From the NCBI GenBank assembly GCA_020226215.1, contig CM035231.1, positions 49,380,876 through 49,444,875 on the forward strand: a DNA stretch of 64,000 bases, written 5' to 3'. Within the stretch, counting starts at the first letter, position 1, and every line of letters begins with the position of its first letter. The notes under the pieces were generated by a model. That model was not told the origin of the DNA. It made no database searches and was given only the letters and a program-made list of their open reading frames with translations. The DNA is from Sindora glabra (taxonomy: Eukaryota; Streptophyta; Magnoliopsida; Fabales; Fabaceae). The translations under genes were made by a program, and so were the position numbers. Of the stretch, positions 1 to 13,284 are shown in pieces.

Positions 1-3000
1 CTTAGAGAAACTTTGAAAGGCTAAACCTACATTAGTTCAAGGGACTAACACTTTGATTTGGTTTGATTTTGAGGCCTTTGTCTTAATTTTACTTTTGGTT
101 TGATTTTGAGACCTTTGTCTTAATTTTACTTTAGGTTTGATTATCCCTTTTTTTTTTGCTCTTGTTATGAATGACTGCTTATATAATTTGCTAATTATAA
201 TTAGTTAGTTAATTATCTATTATAGTCTATAACTAAATAATTAATTGTAATTAATTCTCATGTGTGGATTATTTGTAATTGATTGTTATCAATAGGATTT
301 AGGTTTTGGTGGTTTGACATGTGGGTAAATTATTAGTTGCTTAAGAAAAACAAAGGATGAGTTAGTAATTTTCATGTGTAAAATTGTCAATTTGTTCTTA
401 ACTTCATTCTTGATATTTAATGCTATTATTAATTAGATTCGATACATGTCTTGAATTGGAATCAATAGTGGGAGGTTACTTTAGTTGCTTATTTTAAATG
501 AATCATTATTAGGAGCTTTGTATGATTACTGCAAATGTTAAGGTAATTTTTGGTTAAGTAGTTAAATCAATTGTAAATTATGTTAGGGTCTATGATAAAG
601 TATGATATTCTTTAAATTGAAGCTTTTATTATCGTAGATCTTCTTTTATTTAATACTTTTGAATTTTTTTAGTTTAATAGTTTTATGCAAATCCTTGATT
701 TTCTATTTATAATTTGCAATAAAAAATTGATCGCTAATCCTTTGTGTTTGACTTGGATTTACCTTACTACTAGTTAAAGCAAGTTTAGTTAATAATTTTG
801 GTGTGAGTGGCATGCATCAAGATTTTAGCGCCATTACAATAAAAAAGGACAATAAGAGAATGAAAGAAACTTTGTGTTTTAGGGAGGATAATTGTCATAC
901 AAAGAGAATGGAAGAATGTGTGTGGGATTTTTGATTGAATTCCATTAATAAAGACACTTACTCATTAAGTCTCCTAACTTATCTTATTCACACTCCATTG
1001 ATTGGTTTAAAATATTTGATCATTTTCTCATTGGTCCTTAGGTGATTATGTGGAAAAAGATTATAATAATTTTAAACTAATTCAAAAATAGTCTCAAGAT
1101 GCATTGGTTATGTTGGTTTTTGAGGGTAATGATGATGTTAGTTCTAGACTTAATCTCTAAGTATAGCTCAATTGGAAAGGGATTTGATTTTGACTTTTTG
1201 GAGAGCCATGAAGGAATCTTGGCCTCTCTCTTGCCTAGGGTAGAATGGGCCCTTCTTTGGGTCTTCACTATTCATTTTTATGCATAACTCCTATAACTTT
1301 TTAGTATTTAGGCCCTATACTATTCCATGTGCCCATAAGTCCTCATATAACCTATTGATGACCCAAACTAATGCATATTCTAATAATATGCTTCAAAATT
1401 CCTTGGACCATGATCCAAACACATTTTCATATATTTTCCTATTTAATTAAATTACTTCCTCATGGATAATTATATTTACACCCAAAACACTCACTTTCTT
1501 CAATCCCTTTCTTGGAATCCTCAGTAAAAATTGCATATCTCTTCATGCATAATGACCCATTACATGAAATTTTTACAAAAGATAGCCTTATGTGTCCCCT
1601 AACTATTGACCTTAACGTTGCATTAATTGGATGCTCCTAGAAAATGTTATGACTAAATCACTAGGGATTGTTTAGTGCCATTATGCCCAAATTTGCCCTT
1701 ACTTAAAAAAATGGTAATAATTGGCTAAGAATTAAATTACAAAATTTATATGGATCAAGACCTCAAATATTTATTTTCCAATCTTTTGATGGCTTATCAA
1801 TCAAACATTTCTGTATCAAGTTATGGTCAAAATATTGCTAGGTGCATAAATATCCTATAAAAATGTTGTCATCTCCAAAATTTTCCTAATAATTCATTTG
1901 ATTCTTGTTTCACAAATAATTTAATTGCTCAAATCTCTCATTTATATTTAATCACATTCTATATCATTCAAAATTTAGGTGTCCTCACTTTGGAGCCCAT
2001 CTCTTAAAATTTTCCACACATTTTCCCCTTTTTTACTCCATATCTACATAGTTCCTTTTATAAGTCTTTCAAACTCTTGAGGCGACTAATAATTATGAAA
2101 TTTCTTTTGACAAAGTCTTTGAACTCCCTCTTATTTTACTTAGTCTAATCATTCATACTCTTTTTCATACTGTATCCATGCAAATCTCCATTTCTAGTCA
2201 GACATGCATATAACTAAAAATTCACTTTAAACCATGTGCCATAATTTCCAAAGATCATTCCCATGTGAGCGGGCCTATCTCAGAAGAAATTCCTTGTGGT
2301 TGTCTCACGGCATATTATACAAGAATATCAATGAATTGTGCGCTCCTATCGTTTTTCTTGCTGGGCCTTGTATATGATAAGATTGCACGCAATTAAAACA
2401 CATTTTCTCATATAAGACATAAAAAATATGATACAACTGGATAACTAATTTCAGTGATAGACCTATGTAGTGATGTCCGAGCCACTTACGGCTAATTAAT
2501 AAGCAAATTAAAGCTTAGTTGTGAAGTTGTGAAAGATATGATGTTACTGGGCGTTACTAATTTTTACTTTGGAGGGTAATGTTTGATACATTCTCAGATT
2601 TATAAAATTGTGGATTTTATAATTTATAAACATAGAGTTACGAAACTAAGATAAACATTACTCCTTCAACAATGATACCTTAGAATTCCGACTTTTTCAT
2701 ATCATCTTCTTTGTAAGTTGGTAATGAGTTTCGATAGACTCGAATATGCATAATTACTTTTTCTGGATATCCATTCAAACAAGCTCTGTATATCCATGGA
2801 CGCCTCAAAAGTGATTACAATCGAATGATTCTGAAAGTTTTTTTTTTTCTCTTTTTCTATCTCGATTTTTATCTTTAATTTCACTACGTGTGAATTTAGT
2901 AGTTTTGCCATTGTTACGTTGATTAAAAAATATAGTTGTACAGTTTGGGGAGTGTAAGAAAGTTCTAGTTTTCTAGATTCTCTAGAAGTTTAAACACGGG

Positions 3001-3300
3001 ACAAACTACATCAAATTTTAAATACGGGAGAAAATTTAATTATCAAGTAATTTTACAACTTGTAATTTTCATTGTTTGATTTTGCTTTTGTTGTCAAATT
3101 TAATCAAGTAAAATGTCTTTACTTTCATCTCAAGTACGTTATTAATTTAAATTCCTATCCAAATATCACAAAAAAAAATTTTAAAGTAAAATAGATCGAT
3201 ATAATGAGCTTTATCAACGGCGTTAATTCAAATGATTCATAATTTTTATTTATTTATTTATAATTACTAAATTTTCTTACATGTAATTCATACTATAGAA
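1..3300. other. Intergenic AT-rich DNA
   Basis: I see no credible gene in this stretch. The longest open frames, near 1.1-1.3 kb on both strands and 2.7-2.9 kb on the minus strand, are under 70 codons and show no recognisable motif. A slightly GC-richer patch lies around 2.25-2.4 kb but gives no protein match I recognise. A short direct repeat occurs near the left edge and is listed separately. Confidence 0.6.
60..133. repeat. Two-copy 37-bp tandem repeat
   Basis: Two adjacent copies of a 37-bp unit beginning ggtttgattttgag occupy 60-96 and 97-133 and differ at about two positions. A partial third copy (ggtttgatt) follows. It is too short for function to be assigned; it looks like a simple local duplication. 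Confidence 0.8.
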
Positions 3301-6300
3301 ATGTAAATAGAAGTTGGGTATTTAACAAAAATCATGTCGATCAAATTTCAACCAACGTCTAAGCAAGGATTGTTATATACTTGTTTAAATGTTGATTATA
3401 AAATTGACATTAAAAATAATATTTACATTAATTATTATGTTGAAGATAATCAATGTTGCTTCTTATGAGTTGTTGCAGGAAATAACATTATACGTTAATT
3501 TTTTTAAAAAAGCTTGATGTCTAATGTCTTATATACCATGTTTGTTTCATTAAATAACTAACATGATATATTTTACCCCCTCTCAACCCAATCTTCTTTC
3601 TTCGAATCATTTGTCTTTAGTCCTTCCTATTCCCTTTATACACAACCTTATATTCATTCCCTTATTTACCCATGTACACATTTTTATATTCCTTATGCAA
3701 TGTTACAAAACAATATAATCAAAATAAAAACTAAAATCTCTTATAACATTACAAAGTTCCTATTTCAACAACTTTAAACAATAAATTGAATGAACAAAGG
3801 TGTGAACATAGTGAAATGTTATATCCAATACCACAATAAAAGATTGGTGCATCCAAAAATTGTCTCATTGCTTCATATGTGAGATTGTGTTTACTAGAAA
3901 ATTACTCTTGAATCTAATCCGTGCAAATAATATAAGCATCTAAAAATTATTATAATTTGTCATGATGTTTCATATTTCATATAAATAAATAGTAAATAAT
4001 ATCTCTAAAGCCAAAGAAGATATATGAAATTAAATTTCTTGCTTGTAAACTTGTAAAAGTTGCATTAAAATAATAAGTACAATAAAATATGGTCGACTAT
4101 GAAAGCAAAAACTAAATTACAAGTATAAACACAAAACCCAAATAATTTCTTACATTTATATGTTGTGTTTTTCTAAGGAGTTCACAACCTTATATATTTA
4201 ACGACGGGCTAACAAAACATAAGTTTCACAAAATATTTGGTGAAAATAAACATAAAACTAAAGATTCTACGAGCATAGACATAAAATTTGCAAGGTGAGT
4301 ATACCTTATTAGCTATAGCATCATTTTGAAAGCCTTCTTTGAATTAGAAGAGCTTCAGAATGAAATTTGTAATTGATGTCAATGTTTTAATCTTTTTATT
4401 TTCAACTTCAGCCAAGCGAGTAAAGAAGTTGTAAAGATGACATTGTTTTCATTTTAATGCCTTTTGTTTAAGGTAGCAAAATAATTATTAGTTCTAAACC
4501 CTAAAACTGACATCTAAATTTAAATGGCATCATTCTATTGAAAAAATATTAAAATATAAATTATTTATTAAATAACCAACATAGTAATTTATGAAATTCC
4601 ACATTAGATATTTCCTAAAAATCGACATCTTATATTTTTAAAATGTTAGTTTGTGGTAAATAACTAATGTCTTTTCTACAATCCAATTTTTTTAATCCAT
4701 AGGTATAGTAGAAATAGATACCAATTAGCCACAACAATGGAAATAGATACCTTCTATAATTTTTGGAGCATTTTATTAAAAAAAAATTAACTTTCATTTA
4801 CACATCAAAATCAACAACAACACTAATTAAACAAAAGAAAACTAGAACCATGTTATTTACAAATAAAGTACTATTTAAAAAATTACAATCAATTATGACC
4901 TAAACCTGACATTACATATTTAGATACATAAAACTAAGACCATTTGTACTAATTACTTTTCACTTTAAGCAAAGAGTATACCTATAGTTGTTGCACTTTA
5001 TCAATTTTATGTTCTATGTGTGGCTTTAAAGCACTGTAATTTGTATACAATTAAAATGTTAGCATTAAAAGTAATTCAAGTAAGTATGTGAGTTGTAAAT
5101 ATGTAAAAATAGTTATTGTAGATGGGTTTTGGTGACCTTCCTTCATCCTTATTAGCATACCAACAATGTATCACCTAACATAAAGCCATATTCCACATTG
5201 CCAATTTGTGTAAGGCATTGCATCAAATAAAAAAATAAGTTAATTTCATTCAATTTATGCACTAGCTATTATTACAAAGCTTACCATCTTATGAAACTTC
5301 CCTTCACTTCCTTCCATTTTTGTTTCCTTTTCACTTTAGGTGTTAGGCCTTGTATGTAACATGCATTTAGAGCACAGTTAAGTACCATTCTCAAGGTATG
5401 TTGAGGTTATTTTTCCCAAGGATCCAACTAGTAACAAACTTTTCCTTAAGGTGCTTTAAAACAAGCAACTAATGACACTTACAATATAACGACATAACAA
5501 AATGTCAAAATCATTATATGAAAGTCGCTTAATCACAACTAATGCATCAATAAGACTTATCCCTTATGGTATGGTGCATAGTACCATTATTTCCTTAGTT
5601 CTTTTAGGATTGCATTCTCCAAGTATATTCCCAAATGTTACTTTCTTCATTCTATGCCTAATGGTTGATTTGGTATAGATACATGAACTTGTGATAAGAT
5701 CTCTTCCACTTGACACAGAGGTTATACCAATACCTACAACATAAGTGGCAAGAGCTAAATGCATACTTAAATAGTATTTTAAATTAAATAACATATGTTT
5801 GATGAAAATAAAATAAACTCAACTCAACCGAAGATGGATGTAAGTTGAGCTTATCCATCCTCAAGAGTTGCAAGATGGTATTCTTTTTAATAAACAAAAG
5901 ATAATTAGATTTTGTGCAAAATGGAAGCGTCAAAAGTAAAAAATACATTTAAGTAAACTTTAAAGCATTTACAATCCTTTCTACAATCATATAGTACCTC
6001 TTTTAGTTAAGTTTGGCTCACTTCCATAACTCTACATGAGGAATGAAAAGTGTTCCATTGGTGTCATCACCCTTGATTAAAGCAAGCTTCATTTTCACTA
6101 ACTTTTGCTTTAGCTTTTGGTAACTTCCCTCAGAGAGCTTATATAGATATGTGTTTTTCCCTTACTTTCTCAATTTGTTGCAATTAACTTTTATTAACAA
6201 AAGTACATATTAATTCTTAAGTAGAAATGACATATATAAAAGATGTTAAGAAGAAGTGGCCATTAGAATGCCTAAATTTACCTGAAAACCTTTAATATCT

Positions 6301-6761
6301 CATTATTCTAAAAACTTCTCCTATGATTGGTTCTTAAAGAAATTAAATTCCCTAAGGAAGTTTCCTTTTTTCATGGTGTTAGGGTTAATGCAATCCCACC
6401 TCAACCTTATCATAAAGCCCTTCCATTAGTTAGCCACTAGTGACAATACTTTTTTGTGTGTTTGTTAAGTTTTAGGAATATCGAAGGCACCCTACAGGAT
6501 AAAAACATGTATAAAGTAGTTATATGTAATTATTTTATGAATATAAGTTTACATATCTTTAAACATAGAAAATTAGTCAAATATATATACCAATACTTCC
6601 TCCCAAAGGTTATCCTTCAATGCTCGCGGGATACACCTCCAATATGTATAAGTTATGGATATTTTGTTTTATGCTAGAAATTATATTTGCTTAGAAGAGT
6701 TATAGTTAGATAGCTTCCTTTTAGTATTGAACTTAACATGTGCCTTCTCAACTTAAGCATG
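3300..6761. mobile_element. CACTA-like element remnant (left part, candidate)
   Basis: The stretch around 3820-4260 aligns by eye with 43140-43500 inside the better-defined CACTA-like element at 42.7-46.9 kb. Shared landmarks include a tatccaata start, a block reading catataaataaatagtaaataatat, and a run around cttgtaaaacttg. Many short gacatcta/taatgtc motifs of the kind repeated beneath CACTA ends occur here. A possible decayed terminus (ggtatagtag) lies near 4711. A 76-codon minus-strand frame at 5564-5794 may be a transposon scrap, but I cannot assign it. The left boundary is not resolved; this block may be the left part of an element whose right end is at 14511. Confidence 0.4.
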
Positions 6762-8216
6762 TGAATGTGCACAATACATTAAAATTGATTATAACTAGTT
6801 TGCTAAAAATTATGCTATATAGGGTGATAAACTAAGTTATACCTTTAGTAATCCTTTAATGTATCCTTTCTCAATTATTTATTAACAATGATTATATAAT
6901 TATTTAAGATTTTTATGAACTAAAAAAAAAGAAACATAAGTAAAATAGGAATGCAAATAGAAATACAGAAAATAGAATAGAATTTAAATAATATGCAAAA
7001 TAGAATGAACACAAAACTAAATTAGGGTGGGTTTGATTCAAAATAAAAATAAAGGTATTAAATAAAATAAAATACATAAGTAAAAAAATAAGAAATAAAA
7101 TTAATATAGGAAATTACTCTATCTAAGGATTTGAGAGTTCTTAATGTGGATTAATAATAGATTATAAGCTATTTGACCATTCTAATTAATTTTTTAGCTT
7201 TGAATTATCCAAAACCCTTATAATAATTTATGAATAATACATTAGATGACCATCTAAAATTTGATCAATGAAGATTAGCAAGATTAAGCAACTATTATAA
7301 TCTATAAAGTTAGATTAAAACTGATTTGAAAATAAAATTCAGTTAAATTAAAGAATTAAATCAAAAATCCTAAATTTAATCTCTTAGCCCTCTATCCTCA
7401 TGTGAAAATTATGATAAACCAACCATAATTTAATGTAAAGACAAATAAAGATTAGAAATCACAAGGTTGAACAACATTTATATCAAATTAACATTTAATA
7501 CATGCAATTTTAATTAATTAACACAAAAAATGATCCAATAAAAATAAGCCTCAAAATTCTTGAATTAACTAAAGAGAAAAATTAACTAGAAGAATTCAAC
7601 ATTACAAATAAGGAGCTTTTAATCCAATAGAGATGAGCTTTAAAATTCTCGAATTAACTAGAAGTTTAGCTCTCTATTGCTAAAGAACAAGAAACTTTAA
7701 AGAGAGAAAAGTCATCTTTACTAATTTGTGTAATGTTTAAAATTATAAAGTTTTTGCCTCCTATATTTGACTTAATAACTACTAAAACTTAATAAACCTA
7801 AATCCTATACTTCTTAGGGTTACAAAAAATAGAGCCTTGCTACTTTTAGAAACCAAGAACCTATTGTAAAAATAATATACTCCAACAGTTACAGTAACAA
7901 AAATTCATAGGTTTGACTTCCATCCATTATAAAACTATAAAAAAAATACATAGTTTTAATAAACCACGAACATAAAAGTTATAAAGTTAGGTCTTATGAA
8001 GCCTTGGGTGCTGATTTCATATTAACTAGACTTGTAGAGCTCCAAATATAGCCCAAAAACCTAAAACAATGTGGAAATCTAATATTAACTGAATAATTTT
8101 AAATCATTGTAAAACTAATCCCAAATCACATAACAAGGTCAATTCTATAAAATTAAGTGTATATAACCCACTAAGAGGCATGAAATAGGAGGAAATAATA
8201 TAAATAAAATCATGCA
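6762..8216 (-). repeat. LTR (3' copy) of the gypsy element
   Basis: Direct-repeat partner of 11850-13284. The plus-strand start reads TGAATGTGCAC and the end reads ...ATGCA, so it carries the expected TG...CA ends. Alignable landmarks include ctcaattattta near 6870 and 11965, and aggaggaaataata near 8188 and 13256. Scattered substitutions and small indels suggest a long time since insertion. Confidence 0.75.
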
Positions 8217-11200
8217 AATCAAATTCCCCTAAACTTAGCCCTTACATGATCTCGAGCAAGACATAACTTTATTCAAAACTAAGAAACAAAAAGACTTACT
8301 TTCCAAAAACTTCAAAATCACAAATCTATAGCAAGAAATAACTAAGGCTAGTAAGAAACATAACACATCATGAAGAAAAATCTCAATAAAGTTGAAACTA
8401 GTTAACATAATAACTTTATTCAAATAAAATAGATTAATTATGGTAGATTTTCACAAAATTTACTCTCTTACTCTTAAATGTTAGGGAAAGTGTTTCACTC
8501 AAGTTCATTTCATGAAATTGCTTTATCATAAGCTAGCTAATCATCTAATTCCGATTACTCAAATCACATGCACAATATAAATTAAAAGGACTTTATTTAA
8601 GGTTATAATGTGGCTAGGGAAAAGGAAAGAAAAAATGATGATATGAGAGGGTAAAAATTAAAGAAATTAATAGAGTACTTGAATTATAAATGTATGGGCC
8701 AATCATGAACAATTATAACTCAATATAATAATCCAAATTCAAATTCAAACACTTATTAACTATTTTCTTTTCCTTTCTTTTTTATTTTTTTTTATCAATT
8801 TCATTTTACCTTTTTTTTATTTTTGTTTCTTTCTTTTATTGATCTTTTTTTTTAATCAATCTTTGAACTTGAAATTGATAACTTTGATAACATATAGACA
8901 CCCCTACACTTATTCAAAAATTTATCTCACAAAAATTCAAATGTTCTACTAATCTTTAAGATTAGGTAAAGACACTTATTTTTCATTGGAAAAATGTTCA
9001 TGAGCTAATTAACAAAGAAAAGACAATTAAGCTTAAGGAGGGCTAACAAAGATAAAAATTCAAGGTTAGCTATTTAGCTTTAGCTTAAATAAAAAAAGAA
9101 TGCCTTTATTATTTTGTACATGCATGTGCAAATGTAATCTTCAAAAGAATCAAGACAAGTTCTAAAGAAATAAATCATGGAAGAATATTATGCAAGAAGG
9201 AAAGAGAATAGCATAAATTTTTAACATAAAGGTCAAAATCTTACTAGGAAAGACATATTACCAAGTTCAATCTACCATTTCAAAATTCATAACTATATCA
9301 ATTAATTTCATGAAGCAAAATCATTCATTCAATCATATTATAAATTTTATCTAATTTTAATTAAATCCTACTCATGAAAAATATAAAATCTCCATCAATG
9401 GAAAGTAATTAAAATGACTTAAAAAGACTCAAAAACATGCTATTTTTTAGTTTTTATTTTTTAAAAGCATTAAATGAAGACTTAAAGCATAAAATAAACT
9501 CTAGAATTCTCCCCCTCACACTTAAATTTCATATTATCCTCAATGTAAAGCATACCAACATCATTAAAAAAAATAAAGGACAAGTGAAATAAAAGAGAAA
9601 TATAAAAGAAAGCAAATTTAAAATACTTAGGTTGCCTATACCTGGGTTGCTTTCTAAGAAGCACTTTTCTTTAATTTCTATGACTAAACATAGCTTGAAT
9701 GTTTTCAACTAGGATCTATATGATAATTGGTTGCTTTCATTTCTTCCAAATTGTTAACCTTAATTCATCCATTAAAGTAAATTAAGATCATCTAGTACAA
9801 TTTCTCCAAGTGCTATCCTTAAATCATTTTTTTAATACTCAAAATCATCCTTTATAATAAATTCAACATAATTAATAAAATAATTAGAATGATTAGTTTG
9901 AAAGCATTATTTTTCCTTTAAAAATTTAAATTTGAGAAGATCAACAAAAGGTATTGAGTTAGTGATAGGAACCATTTTTACACATTGTATTTCTTTAGGA
10001 TTATTAATTTTTTTTACATTTTGAAATAATATTATTCTCCTCACCTCTAAATGTTAAAATCTCCACACATATAGCACATTTAATGTCACTATTATAGCAA
10101 GTACACTTATAAACCATCAATATAATCCATAAATTTAGAAATCTCTAGAAACTCAGCAAGTATGTCATTATGAGTATCATCAACCAGTACCTCAGAATCA
10201 ACAAAGTCAAAACTAGCAACATGAGAACCAGAAAAATTAGAATAAAAAATAGTGACATAAAAAATAACAAAGTCAAAAATAGTATAAAAAATTAGAGTAA
10301 GGAGCTTCATGCACTAAAGTCTCAAAAGTATGAAGAAAAGACATAGAATTGTCATGTATAATCTCAGAAATATCAAACTTAGCTATAATACCATCAAACT
10401 CCATGGTTGATGTCCCATCTCGAAAATTTATCATGATTTTTACTATTTTGAGAAAAGGTTGACCAAGAATGATTAGGAAAGGACCTTAGATGTCTTATTT
10501 TCCATTTTCAAGATGTAAAAATTTACTAAAAAATGAGTTTATTAACTTGTACTAAAATATCTTCAAGAATACCTTATGGATAAATGTTAGATATACTTAT
10601 AAATTGAACAACTAACCTTGTTTGTTTTAAGGGTCCTAAATTCAAAGCATCAAAAAATAAAAAGAGGCATAATATTAATTAAAGTTCCTAAGTTTAACAT
10701 AGTATGATCAAATTTGGTTTTTCCTATGACACATGGAATAGTGAATATACTCGGATTTTTGGATTTTCTTAGTAATTTTCTTTGAATGATGGTATATTTG
10801 CTTTCATACTTACTTTCTCATCATCCTTTAATTTTTTCTTATTAATGCATAAATTTTTTAGAAGGTTAGTATACTTTGAAATTTATTTTATCAAATCTAA
10901 TAAAGGTATATTAACTTCTACTTTTCTAAGGAAATCCAAAATCTAGTTTTTCATTCTCAATTTTCTTTAGAGGAATAACTTTTCTTAAAAAAGGAAAAAG
11001 GAATAGAAAAAAAATTAGGAGATAGGGGTTTAAGGAAAGAATTAACCTCATTATCATCATGTATTACTTCTTTTTTTAGTTACTACTAGTTTTCTTTTCT
11101 GGTTTATTGCTTTCTTCAAGTTAGGGGGATGAAGGCATGTTAACTTGGTTACCACTTCTCAGTATAATGGCATTCATAACTTTTTTACCTTTTAGCATTG

Positions 11201-11849
11201 CTAGAAGGAGAACTTGATCCTTGTGTTTTAAGCTCATTATAGTACAAGATAATTGGCTAATTTGAATTTGCAAATTGGTGATTGTGGTCTCCATTCTTTG
11301 TTGGAATTATAAGTTATTTTCTATTATTTGCTTAACCAATTCTTCAATTGATGGTTAAGAAAAGGTTGAAGTTGAATTTGGTTTGGAAACAAGATTGAAT
11401 GGCATTCTATTGTATGCCTAAAGATACTAAACTTAACTAGGATTATTGTTATATCTGAAGCTTTGGTTATCTCTCCAACCAAGGTATTGATTATGCTACT
11501 GATAATGGTTAGGTTACTACTGGTATTGATTAGGCTACTGTTAGTATTGATATTATGATTTACTAGGGAGGATTATTGCTGCATATGTTTTAGGAGGTTG
11601 ATACTTATCATCTTATAATGTAAGGTAAGAATTAGTAAGATAATTTAGACATGAGCAAATACCATAAAGTCTAGCAGAAGAAGGAGGAGCTTAAAATTAC
11701 TACTATCCCATTACCATTTATCTTATTAGAGAAGTTAATTCATCCAATCTATTCTCTGATCTTTACTAATTTGAAGTAGAGAAATTCATCTCATTCATGC
11801 TTCTCATAGTAGCCATAATTTTGGTTCCAAATTATTGGTGCCAAAATTT
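8217..11849 (-). pseudogene. Relic gag-protease of the gypsy element
   Basis: Minus-strand translation gives two recognisable blocks broken by stops and shifts. Around 11448-11492 it reads YLGWRDNQSFRYNNN, matching the glutamine/tyrosine-rich tail of plant gypsy gag, followed downstream by an SIEELVK-like segment. Around 10380-10500 it reads GPFLIILGQPFLKIVK and then a TMEFDG block, the end of the retroviral-type aspartic protease region seen in Athila-like elements (usually ILGRPFL...TMEF). The remaining 2 kb toward the 3' LTR carries no polymerase motifs that I can find. The element could therefore only have moved using enzymes supplied by a relative. Confidence 0.7.
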
Positions 11850-13284
11850 TGAATGTGCACGTCACAATGTATTAAAATTGCTTATAACTAGTTGGCTAAA
11901 AATTATGCAATATAAGGTAATAAACTAGGTCATATCCTAATAATCCTTTGATATATCCTTTCTCAATTATTTACTAAAAATGATTACATAATTATTTTAA
12001 CTTTTTATGCGTTAAAAATAAAAGAAAGAAAAGAAAATAGAAGTAAAATACCAATGCAAATAAAAATGCAGGCAAAATGTAGAATGCAAAATGGAATTCA
12101 AACAATATGCAAAATAAAATGAACACAAAACCAAATTGAGGGGTTTTATTCGAAAATAAAATAAATGTATTAAATAAAATAAAATATGTAAGTAAAATAT
12201 TAAGAAAGAAAATTAATATAGCAAAGTAGTTAATTTAAGGATTTAAGAACCCTTAGTATGAATTAATTATAGATCACAAGATATTTGACCATTTTAATTA
12301 ATTTTTTAGTATTGAATTATCTGAAACTCTTATAATAATTTATGAATTCTATGTTAGATAATCATCTAAAATTTGATTAATTAAGATTTGCAGGATTAAG
12401 CATCCACTATAATCTACAAAGCCATATCAAAATTGATTTAAAAATAGAATTTAACTGAATTAAGGGATTAAACTAAAGATAGCTAATTTCATCTCTTAGC
12501 CTTCTATCCCTACATTAAAAATCATGATTAACAACCATAATTTAACATAAAAATAGATAAAGATAAAAAATGACAAGCTTAAACATCAATTATATCAAGT
12601 CAACATTCATTACATGCAATTTTAAGTAATAAGTACAAAGAATGGGGGAAAGAGAAAAATTAATTAGAAGATTACAAATTAGAATCTCTAAATCTAATAG
12701 AGGTAAACCTCAAAATCCTTGAATCAACAAGAAGTTTAGCCCTCCATGGTTGAAGAACAAGAAACTCTAAAGAAAAAAAGTTATCTTTGTTAAATTTTGT
12801 AGTATTCAAAGTTGTAAAGTTCTTCCCTCCTATATCTAACTTAATAACCATTAAAACTTAATGAACTTGAATCTTATACCTCTTAAGGTTACAAAGAATA
12901 AAGCTTTGCTAATTTCAAAAGCCCAAAACCTATTTTAAAAAACAATGTACTCCAAGAGTTATAGAAGTAAAATTTCACAAGTTTGACTTATACTTAGTGC
13001 AAGACTACTAAAACTATATAGTTTTGATAAACCATAAACATAAAAGTTGTAGGACTAAGTCTTAGAAAGCTTTGGGCATTGGTTTTACATTAATTGGATC
13101 TCTAGAGCTCCAAATATAGCCTGAAAACCTAAAATAGTGTAAAAATCTAACATTAACTAAACAATTTTAAATCATTGTAAAACTAATCCCAAATCACATT
13201 ACAAGGTTAATTCTATAAAATTAAGCATATGTAACTCACTAAAAAGTATCAAATAGGAGGAAATAATATATATATTTGTATGCA
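11850..13284 (-). repeat. LTR (5' copy) of the gypsy element
   Basis: Right-hand copy of the long terminal repeat, about 1435 bp, adjoining the primer-binding-site relic at 11823-11843. It contains the same ordered blocks as 6762-8216 with many substitutions. On the minus strand the first bases are TGCAT, identical to the other copy. Confidence 0.75.

Larger units (their letters stand above)
6762..13284 (-). mobile_element. Old non-autonomous Ty3/gypsy LTR retrotransposon
   Basis: Two direct repeats of about 1.45 kb (6762-8216 and 11850-13284) flank a 3.6-kb internal region. Read on the minus strand, each repeat begins TGCAT and ends ...CATTCA. The 5' LTR is the right copy: just inside it, 11823-11843 reads TGGCACCAATAATTTGG on the minus strand, a decayed form of the TGGCGCCGTTGCCGGGG primer site of Athila/Tat-type gypsy elements. 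A purine tract (AGGGGAATTTGATT) abuts the other LTR at about 8217-8230. The internal region keeps gag and protease relics but I find no reverse transcriptase, RNase H or integrase. LTR divergence is large and no matching 5-bp target duplication was found (gcatg versus ccaca), so the insertion is old or its edges have eroded. Confidence 0.75.
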
